64,000 bases of DNA from Paraburkholderia caribensis (GCF_002902945.1 NZ_CP026101.1:2976001-3040000); one strand, 5' to 3'. Shown: positions 26,367-34,843, counted from the stretch's first letter. Notes: generated by a model not told the origin, from the sequence alone. Program-made: numbers and translations.

Positions 26367-26425
26367 ACGTACATAGGCACCTGAAATTCCCGAAAAAACC
26401 GCCAGCGAGTCTGGCGGTTTTTTTT
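26302..26425 (+). promoter_or_regulatory. Transcription attenuator of aroG
   Basis: Four complementary segments are present: 1, CCGCCA (26302-26307); 2, GCTGGCGG (26343-26350); 3, CCGCCAGC (26399-26406); 4, CTGGCGG (26411-26417), followed by eight T. Segments 3 and 4, extended by an A-run pairing with the T-run, make a strong intrinsic terminator (26393-26425, loop CGAGT). Segment 2 can instead pair with 3 as an antiterminator, and segment 1 can pair with 2. A ribosome stalled on the aromatic codons (26310-26330) would cover segment 1 and free 2 to pair with 3, giving read-through into aroG when aromatic amino acids are scarce. Confidence 0.85.
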
Positions 26426-26539
26426 CGTCCCTAACAATTTTGACTTTGACCTTTTTAGCCTGCTGATCTGTTCGTTGCGGCGCCGTCGTTGAATCGCTGA
26501 CCGCTCGAACCGCGCTACTGAACGAACGAGGAGAACCCC

Positions 26540-27613
26540 ATGCCCCCGCACAATACCGACGATGTCCGCATTCGCGAATTGAAAGAACTGACGCCGCCCG
26601 CCCACCTGATCCGCGAATTCCCGTGCGACGAGAAGGTGTCGGACCTGATCTTCAATGCGCGCCAGTCGATGCATCGAATCCTGCACGGCATGGACGACCG
26701 TCTGATCGTCATCATCGGGCCGTGCTCGATTCACGATCCGAAAGCCGCGATGGAATACGCGGGCCGCCTGATCGAGCAGCGCAAGCGCTTCGCTGGCGAA
26801 CTGGAAATCGTGATGCGCGTGTACTTCGAGAAGCCGCGCACGACAGTGGGCTGGAAGGGCCTCATCAACGACCCGTACATGGACAACAGCTTCAAGATCA
26901 ACGACGGCCTGCGCACCGCGCGCGAGCTGCTGATGAAGATCAACGAACTGGGTCTGCCCGCCGGCACCGAATACCTCGACATGATCAGCCCGCAGTACAT
27001 CGCCGATCTGATCTCGTGGGGCGCGATCGGCGCGCGCACGACGGAGTCCCAGGTGCATCGTGAACTCGCGTCGGGCCTGTCGTGCCCCGTCGGCTTCAAG
27101 AACGGCACCGACGGCAACGTGAAGATCGCCGTCGACGCGATCAAGGCGGCATCGCAGCCGCACCATTTCCTGTCGGTGACCAAGGGTGGCCACTCGGCGA
27201 TCGTCTCGACGGCAGGCAATGAGGACTGCCACATCATCCTGCGCGGCGGCAAGACGACCAACTACGACGCCGACAGCGTGAACGCCGCGTGCAGCGACAT
27301 CGGCAAGGCCGGCCTTGCAGCGCGCCTGATGATCGATGCAAGCCACGCAAACAGTTCGAAGAAGCACGAGAACCAGATTCCCGTGTGCGCGGATATCGGC
27401 CGCCAGATCGCGGCGGGCGACGAGCGCATCGTCGGCGTGATGGTCGAATCGCATCTCGTCGCGGGCCGTCAGGACCTGCAGGAAGGCTGCGAGCTGACTT
27501 ACGGCCAGAGCGTCACGGATGCGTGTATCGGCTGGGACGACAGCATCGGCGTGCTGGAAGGTCTCGCGGATGCCGTCAAGCAGCGGCGTATCGCACGCGG
27601 CAGCGGCAACTGA
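26540..27613 (+). CDS. aroG: DAHP synthase, class I (AroG type)
   Basis: AroG condenses phosphoenolpyruvate and erythrose 4-phosphate into DAHP, the first step of the shikimate pathway. The 357-residue length matches the E. coli AroF/G/H family. Diagnostic motifs are IIGPCSIHDPKAAMEYA, MRVYFEKPRTTVGWKGLIND, GARTTESQVHRELASGLS, FKNGTDGN, MIDASHANSSK and GVMVESHLVAG. The ribosome-binding site is strong (ACGAGGAGAAC). Which amino acid feeds back on the enzyme is not decided here, but its leader peptide senses Phe/Tyr/Trp. A clear intrinsic terminator follows at 27644-27670. Confidence 0.96.
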   Translation: MPPHNTDDVRIRELKELTPPAHLIREFPCDEKVSDLIFNARQSMHRILHGMDDRLIVIIGPCSIHDPKAAMEYAGRLIEQRKRFAGELEIVMRVYFEKPRTTVGWKGLINDPYMDNSFKINDGLRTARELLMKINELGLPAGTEYLDMISPQYIADLISWGAIGARTTESQVHRELASGLSCPVGFKNGTDGNVKIAVDAIKAASQPHHFLSVTKGGHSAIVSTAGNEDCHIILRGGKTTNYDADSVNAACSDIGKAGLAARLMIDASHANSSKKHENQIPVCADIGRQIAAGDERIVGVMVESHLVAGRQDLQEGCELTYGQSVTDACIGWDDSIGVLEGLADAVKQRRIARGSGN

Positions 27614-27643
27614 AACACCACGCCTCCCTGTTCTGCACATCGC

Positions 27644-27670
27644 GCCCGGCTCATGCCGGGCTTTTTTTTT
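27644..27670 (+). terminator. Intrinsic terminator of aroG
   Basis: GCCCGGC (27644-27650), loop TCAT, GCCGGGC (27655-27661) and a run of nine T form a canonical Rho-independent terminator 30 bases after the aroG stop. Confidence 0.9.
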
Positions 27671-27741
27671 GGCCATTCGGCCGAATCGAATTCCCCCCTC
27701 CCTTTCGGTACCTTCAAATCTCGTTCCGGTGTTCGCCTGTA

Positions 27742-27777
27742 TTGAACGCCGGAGAATTTCGGTATAAAATTTTATAC
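27742..27777 (+). promoter_or_regulatory. Promoter and operator of the HigBA-like pair
   Basis: TTGAAC (27742-27747), 17 bases and TAAAAT (27765-27770) form a promoter whose -10 box lies inside a perfect 16-bp palindrome, GTATAAAATTTTATAC (27762-27777). The antitoxin or the toxin-antitoxin complex binding there would block its own transcription, as in known type II systems. A ribosome-binding site (GAAAGGAAC) follows before the toxin start at 27791. Confidence 0.7.
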
Positions 27778-27790
27778 ACGAAAGGAACTC

Positions 27791-28129
27791 ATGGAGCTGG
27801 AAAAAGAGATTCGTTGGGTCGGCTCCAGCTACAACGATCTGCTCGCGTTCCCGGATGAATCGCGCCGCCAGGCTGGCTTTCAGCTCGCCAAGGTGCAGGC
27901 GGGGCTCGATCCGGACAACTGGAAGCCGTTTGATATCGTCGGCGCGGGCACGCGCGAAATTCGCGTCACCGAACAGCAAGGCGCTTTTCGCGTGATGTAC
28001 GTCGCCAAGTTTGTCGAAGCCGTTTATGTGCTGCACTGCTTCAACAAGAAGACGCAGGCTACCAGCCGGCATGACAGGGAAATCGCCGAGGCGCGCTACC
28101 GCGCCGTGGCCAATGTGAGGAAAGTATGA
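27791..28129 (+). CDS. higB: HigB/RelE-like toxin (Gp49/DUF891 family)
   Basis: This 112-residue protein matches the RelE/HigB superfamily branch with phage Gp49-like sequence, whose members cleave mRNA at the ribosome. The basic-aromatic core is REIRVTEQQGAFRVMYVAK, followed by VEAVYVLHCFNKKTQATS and DREIAEARYRAV. The Phe-Lys-Lys-Thr near the C-terminus and the Arg/Lys cluster fit the catalytic side. It comes first, with the antitoxin overlapping by four bases (ATGA at 28126), which is the reversed order seen in higBA. Activity in this host is untested. Confidence 0.88.
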   Translation: MELEKEIRWVGSSYNDLLAFPDESRRQAGFQLAKVQAGLDPDNWKPFDIVGAGTREIRVTEQQGAFRVMYVAKFVEAVYVLHCFNKKTQATSRHDREIAEARYRAVANVRKV

Positions 28130-28461
28130 AGACCATCGACACCAAGGTCCGTCACGTAACAAAACCGGGCGCGAATCTGTTTCTCGAACTCGGCTTCCCC
28201 GCAGAAGAAGCGAAGCGCCTGCAAGCCGCGTCGCAGAAGCAGATCAACGACACGCGGCTGCTCAAGGAGCAATTGATGGCCGAGCTGTCCACGTGGATCG
28301 AGCAGCATCATCTGAAGCAGTCTGAAGCTGCGGAAATCCTCATGGTCTCGCGGCCGCGCGTGTCGGATGTCGTCAACAAGAAGACGGCCAAATTCACTAT
28401 TGATACGCTCGTCGAAATGATGAGCCGTATCGGTAAGCCGGTGACGCTCGCGGTCGGCTGA
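28126..28461 (+). CDS. higA: XRE-family antitoxin (HigA-like)
   Basis: A 111-residue helix-turn-helix protein translated in an ATGA overlap with the toxin. The XRE-type HTH lies at about residues 58-97 (HHLKQSEAAEILMVSRPRVS then DVVNKKTAKFTIDTLVEMM), preceded by a helical segment (LGFPAEEAKRLQAAS). It should neutralise the upstream toxin and repress the operon through the palindrome at 27762-27777. The pair is compact, bounded by the aroG terminator and a convergent gene, as expected of an inserted TA module. Confidence 0.9.
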   Translation: MKTIDTKVRHVTKPGANLFLELGFPAEEAKRLQAASQKQINDTRLLKEQLMAELSTWIEQHHLKQSEAAEILMVSRPRVSDVVNKKTAKFTIDTLVEMMSRIGKPVTLAVG

Positions 28462-28494
28462 GCGGCCGGGCTCGCGTCCTTACGCGCCGAACCG

Positions 28495-29073
28495 CTATTC
28501 GCCGCGCTGCGTGTCCGGCTTGTTCGCGCTGCGGTCATGCCGCCATAGCACGTCGCTGCCGCCGTCCGCACGGTTCAGCACACGTGCCAGCACGAACAGC
28601 AGATCGGACAGCCGGTTCACATACCGGCGCGGCGCATCGTTGATCGTCTCGACAGCGCCGAGCGCGACGATCGCGCGTTCCGCGCGCCGGCAAACCGTGC
28701 GGCACACGTGCGCAAGCGAAGCGGCGCGCGTGCCTGCCGGCAAAATGAACTCCTTGAGCGGCGGCAGCGTCGCGTTGTATTGGGCTAGCCACGCATCGAG
28801 TTGCGCGAGATGGGCATCGGCAATCATCGAATGGCCCGGAATGCATAGCTCGCCGCCCAGATCGAACAGATCGTGCTGGATCGACGTGAGGGCGGCGCGG
28901 ACATCGTCGGGCAAGCTTTCGCACAGCAGCACGCCGATGTTCGAGTTCAACTCGTCGACGTCGCCGATTGCGGCAATGCGTGCGTCGTCCTTGCGCACAC
29001 GCTTGCCGTCGCCAAGACCTGTGGTGCCGTCGTCGCCCGTGCGCGTCGCGATCTTGCTCAAGCGGTTGCCCAT
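28495..29073 (-). CDS. PduO-type cob(I)alamin adenosyltransferase
   Basis: This enzyme transfers adenosyl from ATP to cob(I)alamin to make adenosylcobalamin. The start is put at ATG 29073 (192 residues, MGNRLSKIATRTGDDGT); an earlier in-frame ATG is at 29082. PduO-family hallmarks are TRTGDDGTTGLGDGKRV (the ATP-binding N-terminus), VDELNSNIG, ILPAGTRAASLAHVCRTVCR with RRAER, and the C-terminal YVNRLSDLLFVLARVLN. No cobalamin synthesis gene is nearby. The -10-like TATAAT on the minus strand at 29153-29148 may be its promoter. Confidence 0.93.
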   Translation of the reverse strand: MGNRLSKIATRTGDDGTTGLGDGKRVRKDDARIAAIGDVDELNSNIGVLLCESLPDDVRAALTSIQHDLFDLGGELCIPGHSMIADAHLAQLDAWLAQYNATLPPLKEFILPAGTRAASLAHVCRTVCRRAERAIVALGAVETINDAPRRYVNRLSDLLFVLARVLNRADGGSDVLWRHDRSANKPDTQRGE

Positions 29074-29266
29074 GATGTCCATGTCCTCATAATGTTCCGC
29101 GATGCGTCCGTGCGGATATATCGCAGCACGCGGTCAAGCTTCCGTCCATTATAAGGATGATGGGGCTAAACCCTTGCCGCCCCGCTGCAAGCATGACGCC
29201 GCGCCAACGGTCGATGGGCGTAAAATGGGCATCAACCATCAGAATATTCGCCAACAGGAGACGCAG

Positions 29267-30679
29267 GTGAACCATCCCGTGCCGCCCGCCACCGTGCGCC
29301 GCCCCTTTCCTCCTGAACTTCTTACTGCCCTCAAGGCGGCATTCGGCGAACGCGTATCCACGTCCGAAGCCGTCCGAACCCATCACGGCCGCGACGAGTC
29401 GCCGTTCGATCCGCAACTGCCCGACGCCGTCGTGTTCGCGCACAGCACCGAAGACGTGCAGCGCATCGTCAAGCTGTGCGGTGAATACGACGTGCCCATC
29501 ATTCCGTATGGCAACGGTTCGTCGCTCGAAGGCCATCTGCTCGCGGTGCAAGGCGGCGTGTCGATCGATCTTTCGGGCATGAACCGCGTACTGTCGATCA
29601 ACGCGGAAGACCTGACCGTCACCGTCGAGCCCGGCATTTCGCGCAAACAGTTGAATGAAGCGTTGCGCGACACGGGCCTGTTCTTCCCGATCGACCCCGG
29701 CGCCGATGCGAGCATCGGCGGGATGTCGGCGACGCGCGCGTCCGGCACCAATGCCGTGCGCTACGGCACGATGCGGGAAAACGTACTGGGCCTGACCGTC
29801 GTGCTCGCGGACGGCCGCGTGACCCAGACGGGCACGCGCGCGCGCAAGTCGTCGGCGGGCTATGACCTCACGCGCCTGTTCGTCGGCTCGGAGGGCACGC
29901 TCGGCGTCATCACCGAAATCACCGTGCGCCTGTATCCGCAGCCCGAAGCGGTATCGGCGGCTGTCTGCACGTTCCCCTCGATGGGCGACGCCGTGCGCGC
30001 CGTGATCGAAACCATCCAGCTCGGCGTGCCGATCGCGCGCGTCGAGTTCGTCGATTCCCTCGCCATCCGCTCGATCAACCGTCATTCGAACCTGACGCTG
30101 CGCGAAGCGCCCACGCTGTTCTTCGAATTTCACGGCACGCAGGCCGGCGTGAAGGAACAGGCCGAGCTGGTGCAGGAGATCGCCGCGCAGAACAGCGGCG
30201 AAGGCTTCGAGTGGGCGACGCGCCCGGAAGACCGCAGCCGTCTGTGGAACGCGCGTCACAACGCGTACTTTGCGATGCTGCAACTCAAGCCCGGCAGCCG
30301 CGCCGTCACCACCGACGTTTGCGTGCCCATCTCGCGGCTTGCCGAATGCGTGGTCGAAACGGAAGAGGATTTGAAGGCGTCGCCGCTGCCTTGCCCGATC
30401 GTCGGACACGTCGGCGACGGCAATTTCCACGTCGCCATGCTGATCGACCCGAACAAGCCGGAAGAGCTGGAGGAAGCGGAGCGCCTGAATCATCGCATCG
30501 TACAGCGCGCGCTGCGCATGGATGGCACCTGCACGGGCGAACATGGCGTGGGTTTGCACAAGATGGGTTTTCTGGTCGAAGAACATGGCCCCGTCGCCGT
30601 GGACGTGATGCGCTCGATCAAGCATTCGCTCGACCCGCGCAACCTGATGAATCCGGGCAAGATCTTTACGTGGGCCTAG
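29267..30679 (+). CDS. FAD-binding 2-hydroxyacid dehydrogenase (GlcD/D-LDH like)
   Basis: This 470-residue flavoprotein belongs to the FAD-linked oxidase C family with D-lactate dehydrogenases and GlcD. The start chosen is GTG 29267 because AGGAGACGCAG precedes it; longer in-frame starts lie in the divergent promoter region. The FAD domain shows IIPYGNGSSLEGHLLA, PGADASIGGMSATRASGTNA and SAGYDLTRLFVGSEGTLG. The C-terminal domain ends with GTCTGEHGVGLHKMGFL. It precedes glcD-glcE-glcF and may supply D-lactate oxidation alongside them. Substrate identity is uncertain. Confidence 0.85.
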   Translation: MNHPVPPATVRRPFPPELLTALKAAFGERVSTSEAVRTHHGRDESPFDPQLPDAVVFAHSTEDVQRIVKLCGEYDVPIIPYGNGSSLEGHLLAVQGGVSIDLSGMNRVLSINAEDLTVTVEPGISRKQLNEALRDTGLFFPIDPGADASIGGMSATRASGTNAVRYGTMRENVLGLTVVLADGRVTQTGTRARKSSAGYDLTRLFVGSEGTLGVITEITVRLYPQPEAVSAAVCTFPSMGDAVRAVIETIQLGVPIARVEFVDSLAIRSINRHSNLTLREAPTLFFEFHGTQAGVKEQAELVQEIAAQNSGEGFEWATRPEDRSRLWNARHNAYFAMLQLKPGSRAVTTDVCVPISRLAECVVETEEDLKASPLPCPIVGHVGDGNFHVAMLIDPNKPEELEEAERLNHRIVQRALRMDGTCTGEHGVGLHKMGFLVEEHGPVAVDVMRSIKHSLDPRNLMNPGKIFTWA

Positions 30680-30751
30680 GCCGGGCGTAACCGTAAAGCA
30701 GGCTGCGCAGCGCAACGGTGCGCGCGCGGCCGTCGATGGAGGAGACATTCC

Positions 30752-32257
30752 ATGAACGCACCCGGCGAGCTGTCCCCCGAACTGTCGCCCGAGATGCTCG
30801 CGCAACGTCAGCGCGAAGTCGTGCAGGCCTTGATGGCCGTACTCCCTACGCATTGCCTTTTGTATCGCGAGGAAGACACGGTTGCGTACGAGTGCGACGG
30901 TCTGGCCGCGTACCGGCGCCTGCCACTGGCCGTCGCGTTGCCCGAAACGGAATCGCAGGTGCAGCGCATCGTGCAGATCTGCCACAGGCTGAATGTGCCG
31001 ATCGTGCCGCGCGGCGCGGGCACGAGCCTGTCGGGCGGCGCAATGCCGATTCGGCATGGCGTCGTCGTGTCGCTCGCGCGCTTTCGCAAGATCATCGAAG
31101 TCGATCCGTACGCCCGCACGGCAACCGTGCAGCCGGGCGTACGCAACCTGTCGATCTCGGAAGCAGCCGCGCCTTATGGGCTCTACTATGCGCCCGACCC
31201 TTCGTCGCAGATCGCCTGCACGATCGGCGGCAACGTCGCCGAAAACTCCGGCGGCGTGCACTGCCTGAAGTACGGACTGACCGTGCATAACGTCATGCGC
31301 GTGCGTGCCGTCACGATGGAAGGCGAAATCGTCGAGTTCGGCTCGCTCAGCCCGGACGCGCCGGGTCTCGATCTGCTCGCTGTCGTGATCGGCAGCGAAG
31401 GCATGTTCGCGATCGTCACGGAAGTCACGGTCAAGCTGATTCCCAAGCCGCAGGCCGCGCAGGTCATCATGGCGAGTTTCGACGACGTCGTGAAAGGCGG
31501 CGATGCCGTCGCGGGCATCGTCGCCGCAGGCATCATCCCCGCCGGTCTCGAGATGATGGACAAGCCGGCCACGCGCGCCGTCGAGGAATTCGTGCAGGCG
31601 GGCTACGACCTCGACGCAGCCGCCATTCTGCTGTGTGAATCGGACGGCACGCCCGAGGAAGTCAGCGAGGAAATCGTCCGGATGACGGCCGTATTGCGCG
31701 AGCATGGCGCAACACGCATCCAGATTTCGCGCACGGAAGCTGAGCGGCTGCGCTTCTGGTCGGGCCGCAAAAATGCATTCCCGGCTGCCGGCCGCATTTC
31801 GCCCGACTACTACTGCATGGACGGCACCGTGCCGCGCCGCAGCATCGGGCCGCTGCTCGCGCGCATCGAAGCGATGGAAAAGAAGTACAACCTGCGCTGT
31901 ATCAACGTGTTCCATGCGGGCGACGGCAACATGCATCCGCTGATCCTGTTCAACGGCAACGATCTCGACGAGTGGCACCGCGCCGAGGCGTTCGGCTGCG
32001 ACATTCTCGAAACATGCGTCGAGCTGGGTGGCACGGTGACGGGCGAACATGGCGTGGGCATCGAGAAAATCAATTCGATGTGCGTGCAGTTTTCGCCGGA
32101 AGAACGCGATGCGTTCCATGCAGTCAAGCGCGCCTTCGATCCCGCCTGCCTGCTCAACCCCGACAAGGGTATCCCGACGCGCGCCCGCTGTGCCGAGTAC
32201 GGCAAGATGCATGTGCGCGGGGGCTTGCTGCCCCACCCCGACCTGCCTCGTTTTTGA
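30752..32257 (+). CDS. glcD: Glycolate oxidase subunit GlcD
   Basis: GlcD is the FAD-containing catalytic subunit of glycolate oxidase, which converts glycolate to glyoxylate. The 501-residue protein has the FAD domain with VPRGAGTSLSGGAMP and CTIGGNVAENSGGVHCLKYG, and the C-terminal VFHAGDGNMHPLI with metal-binding residues and GTVTGEHGVGIEK. The ribosome-binding site is GGAGGAGAC. It is followed by glcE and glcF, which together give the complete three-subunit enzyme. The gene 72 bases upstream is a shorter paralogue. Confidence 0.94.
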   Translation: MNAPGELSPELSPEMLAQRQREVVQALMAVLPTHCLLYREEDTVAYECDGLAAYRRLPLAVALPETESQVQRIVQICHRLNVPIVPRGAGTSLSGGAMPIRHGVVVSLARFRKIIEVDPYARTATVQPGVRNLSISEAAAPYGLYYAPDPSSQIACTIGGNVAENSGGVHCLKYGLTVHNVMRVRAVTMEGEIVEFGSLSPDAPGLDLLAVVIGSEGMFAIVTEVTVKLIPKPQAAQVIMASFDDVVKGGDAVAGIVAAGIIPAGLEMMDKPATRAVEEFVQAGYDLDAAAILLCESDGTPEEVSEEIVRMTAVLREHGATRIQISRTEAERLRFWSGRKNAFPAAGRISPDYYCMDGTVPRRSIGPLLARIEAMEKKYNLRCINVFHAGDGNMHPLILFNGNDLDEWHRAEAFGCDILETCVELGGTVTGEHGVGIEKINSMCVQFSPEERDAFHAVKRAFDPACLLNPDKGIPTRARCAEYGKMHVRGGLLPHPDLPRF

Positions 32258-32402
32258 GCACTTTCTTGCACGGCCCGACCATGCACGCCGATCAACCGAC
32301 ATAACGCATAAGCGCAGCAGTCCGTTTCATACGGGTCCGAACCGGGTTGCGAGCGCGGCTTGCCTCGGTACAATCGAAAGCACTACAACGAAGCAACGCA
32401 CC

Positions 32403-33491
32403 ATGAAAGAGGACGACATCGTCGCCGCGTGGTCGGAACGGGTTCGCACGGCGACGGCCGCGCAGCAGCCGATTCGCATCCGTGGCGGTGGCACGAAGGA
32501 CTGGTACGGCCAGTCATTGCAGGGTGAGGTCCTCGACACGCGCGCGCATCGCGGCATCATCGCCTACGATCCGGCCGAGCTGGTCATCACCGCGCGCGCC
32601 GGCACGCCGCTCCTCGAAATCGAAGCGGCGCTTGCCGAACACGACCAGATGCTCGCTTTCGAGCCGCCTCACTTCGGCCCCCAAGCCACGCTTGGCGGCT
32701 GCATCGCGGCTGGCATCGCCGGTCCGCGCCGTCATTCAGCGGGCGCGGCGCGCGACTTCGTGCTCGGCGCCGTCGTCATGAACGGCCAGGGCCAGGTGCT
32801 GACGTTCGGCGGGCAGGTCGTGAAAAACGTGGCCGGTTACGACGTGTCGCGTCTGATGGCAGGCTCTCTAGGAACGCTCGGGCTGATTCTCGAATTGTCC
32901 GTCAAGGTGCTGCCGCGCCCGAAGGCCGAAGCGACGCTCAAGTTCGACATGAACGGCACCGATGCCGTCCGCAAGCTCAACGAATGGGGCGGCCGCCCGC
33001 TTCCCATCACGGGCAGCGCGTGGCGACACGGCACGCTCGCCGTGCGGCTGGGTGGCGCAGAGGCGGCCGTCAAGTCGGCGCGCACGTCGCTGGGCGGCGA
33101 AGTGGTCGACGCCGTCGAGGCCGAACGCTTCTGGGCAGGCCTGCGCGAACAGACCGATCCGTTTTTCGCGGCGATCGCGCCGAAGTCCGCGCTCTGGCGC
33201 CTCGCCCTGCCGACCATCACCGAGCCGCTGCAGCTGCCCGGAGCGCAACTGATGGAATGGGGCGGCGCGCAACGCTGGTGGATCACCGACGCTGACGCGC
33301 AGACCGTGCGCATCAGCGCGAAACAGGCGGGCGGCCATGCGACGATCTTCCGCACCGGCCTCGGCTACGACCGCGGCGCAGGCGTGTTCACGCCGCTGCC
33401 CGCACCGCTGATGAAAATCCATCGCGGCCTGAAAGCTGCCTTCGACCCGGCCCGCATCTTCAACCGCGGCCGGTTGTACTCCGACTTCTGA
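32403..33491 (+). CDS. glcE: Glycolate oxidase subunit GlcE
   Basis: GlcE is the second FAD-binding subunit of glycolate oxidase. The start is set at ATG 32403 (362 residues, MKEDDIVAAWSERVRTA). Only the FAD domain is present, with IRIRGGGTKDWYG, PPHFGPQATLGGCIAAGIAG and VKNVAGYDVSRLMAGSLGTLG; the C-terminal catalytic domain is short. The gene ends seven bases before glcF. An alternative longer frame starting at 32049 would overlap glcD and is rejected. Confidence 0.93.
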   Translation: MKEDDIVAAWSERVRTATAAQQPIRIRGGGTKDWYGQSLQGEVLDTRAHRGIIAYDPAELVITARAGTPLLEIEAALAEHDQMLAFEPPHFGPQATLGGCIAAGIAGPRRHSAGAARDFVLGAVVMNGQGQVLTFGGQVVKNVAGYDVSRLMAGSLGTLGLILELSVKVLPRPKAEATLKFDMNGTDAVRKLNEWGGRPLPITGSAWRHGTLAVRLGGAEAAVKSARTSLGGEVVDAVEAERFWAGLREQTDPFFAAIAPKSALWRLALPTITEPLQLPGAQLMEWGGAQRWWITDADAQTVRISAKQAGGHATIFRTGLGYDRGAGVFTPLPAPLMKIHRGLKAAFDPARIFNRGRLYSDF

Positions 33492-33498
33492 GCGCCTG

Positions 33499-34725
33499 AT
33501 GCAAACCAATCTCGCCGACTTCATGCGCAACACGCCGGACGGTGAAGAAGCCGACGCCATCCTGCGTAAATGCGTGCATTGCGGCTTTTGCACGGCCACC
33601 TGCCCGACCTATCAGCTGCTTGGCGACGAGCTTGACGGTCCGCGCGGGCGCATCTATCTGATCAAGCAGATGGTGGAAGGCACGCCCGTCACGCGCAGCA
33701 CGCAGCTGCATCTGGACCGCTGCCTGACCTGCCGCAACTGCGAATCGACCTGCCCTTCCGGCGTGCAATACGGGAAGCTGGTCGAGATAGGCCGCAAGCT
33801 CACCGAAGAGAAAGTGCCCCGCCCGTTCGGCCAGCGCCTGATGCGCCGGATGCTGGCGAGCTTCGTGCCGAACAGCACGCTGTTCACGCCCGCGATGCGG
33901 CTTGGCCAGCACTTCCGTCCGTTGCTGCCGAAGAAACTCCGCGACAAGGTGCCGCAACGGCAACGCCAGCTCGAATGGCCGACGGCCACGCATCCGCGCA
34001 AGATGTTGATGCTGGCGGGCTGCGTGCAGCCTTCGATGATGCCGAACGTCAACATTGCGACGGCGCGCGTGCTGGACGCGCTCGGCATTCAGACCGTGAT
34101 TGCACCGGAAGCGGGCTGTTGCGGCGCGATCCGCCTGCACCTCGGCTACAACGACGAGGCGCTCGACGACGTACGGCAGAACATCGACGCGTGGTGGCCG
34201 TATGTCGAACAAGGCGCTGAAGCGATCGTGATGAATGCGTCCGGCTGCGGCGCGACGGTCAAGGAATACGCGCACCTGATGCGCAACGACGCCGTCTATG
34301 CGGAAAAGGCGAAACGCATTGTTGAACTGACACGCGACATCAGTGAAATCCTGCCGGACTTCGAAGAAGCGCTGACGCCGCTTACGCGCCGCCGCGCCAT
34401 TCATACGGTTGCGTATCACCCGCCCTGCACGCTGCAACATGGCCAGCAGATCCGCGGCAAGGTCGAGCACCTGCTGAGCGCGCTCGGCATCGACGTCAGG
34501 CTGCCCGCCGACAGCCATCTGTGTTGCGGCTCCGCTGGTACCTATTCGCTCACGCAGCCCGCGCTTTCGTACGCATTGCGCAACCAGAAGCTGGAAAAGC
34601 TGAAGGCACAGGAGCCACAGATCATCGTGTCTGCGAATGTGGGTTGCATTGCGCATCTGCAAAGCGGCACCTCCACGCCTGTCGTGCATTGGGTCGAACT
34701 CGTCGAGCACATGCTCGCGTCCTGA
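33499..34725 (+). CDS. glcF: Glycolate oxidase iron-sulfur subunit GlcF
   Basis: GlcF carries electrons from the flavin subunits towards quinone. Two 4Fe-4S ferredoxin motifs are seen: CVHCGFCTATCP (Cys25, 28, 31, 35) and CLTCRNCESTCP (Cys75, 78, 81, 85). Two CCG-domain motifs follow (EAGCCGAIRLHLGYN and HLCCGSAGTYS), as in heterodisulfide reductase-type subunits. The 408-residue length is normal. The glc cluster lacks the regulator glcC and glcG in this window. Confidence 0.95.
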   Translation: MQTNLADFMRNTPDGEEADAILRKCVHCGFCTATCPTYQLLGDELDGPRGRIYLIKQMVEGTPVTRSTQLHLDRCLTCRNCESTCPSGVQYGKLVEIGRKLTEEKVPRPFGQRLMRRMLASFVPNSTLFTPAMRLGQHFRPLLPKKLRDKVPQRQRQLEWPTATHPRKMLMLAGCVQPSMMPNVNIATARVLDALGIQTVIAPEAGCCGAIRLHLGYNDEALDDVRQNIDAWWPYVEQGAEAIVMNASGCGATVKEYAHLMRNDAVYAEKAKRIVELTRDISEILPDFEEALTPLTRRRAIHTVAYHPPCTLQHGQQIRGKVEHLLSALGIDVRLPADSHLCCGSAGTYSLTQPALSYALRNQKLEKLKAQEPQIIVSANVGCIAHLQSGTSTPVVHWVELVEHMLAS

Positions 34726-34759
34726 TCGACAGCATCGGTGACGGACGGATTGCGCGCAA

Positions 34760-34806
34760 CCTGGCCGTTCGGCCAGGTCGTGACGTGCGGGCGGCGTCCG
34801 TATAAT
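34760..34806 (+). promoter_or_regulatory. yggS promoter with upstream palindrome
   Basis: A perfect 9-bp-arm dyad, CCTGGCC-GTTC-GGCCAGG, spans 34760-34777 and contains TGGCCGTTCGGCCA at 34762-34775. A perfect -10 TATAAT is at 34801-34806, 25 bases downstream of the 14-mer, about 38 bases before the yggS start. No good -35 is visible. The dyad might also end glcF transcripts, but it has no T-tract. Confidence 0.6.
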
Positions 34807-34843
34807 TCGATACGTCGCCCCTTGAACCGGTACTCAACGTTTC

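Noticed and set aside
26216..26434. 72-codon frame over the aroG leader region
   Set aside because: It runs through the terminator hairpin in another frame than the leader peptide; no conserved features.
26336..28162. 608-codon minus-strand frame across aroG and the toxin gene
   Set aside because: It covers aroG, a terminator and the TA promoter in antisense; no ribosome-binding site or family.
29087..32302. 1071-codon open frame on the minus strand across the glcD genes
   Set aside because: It is antisense to two well-supported flavoproteins and rich in His/Arg/Ala, typical of a shadow frame.
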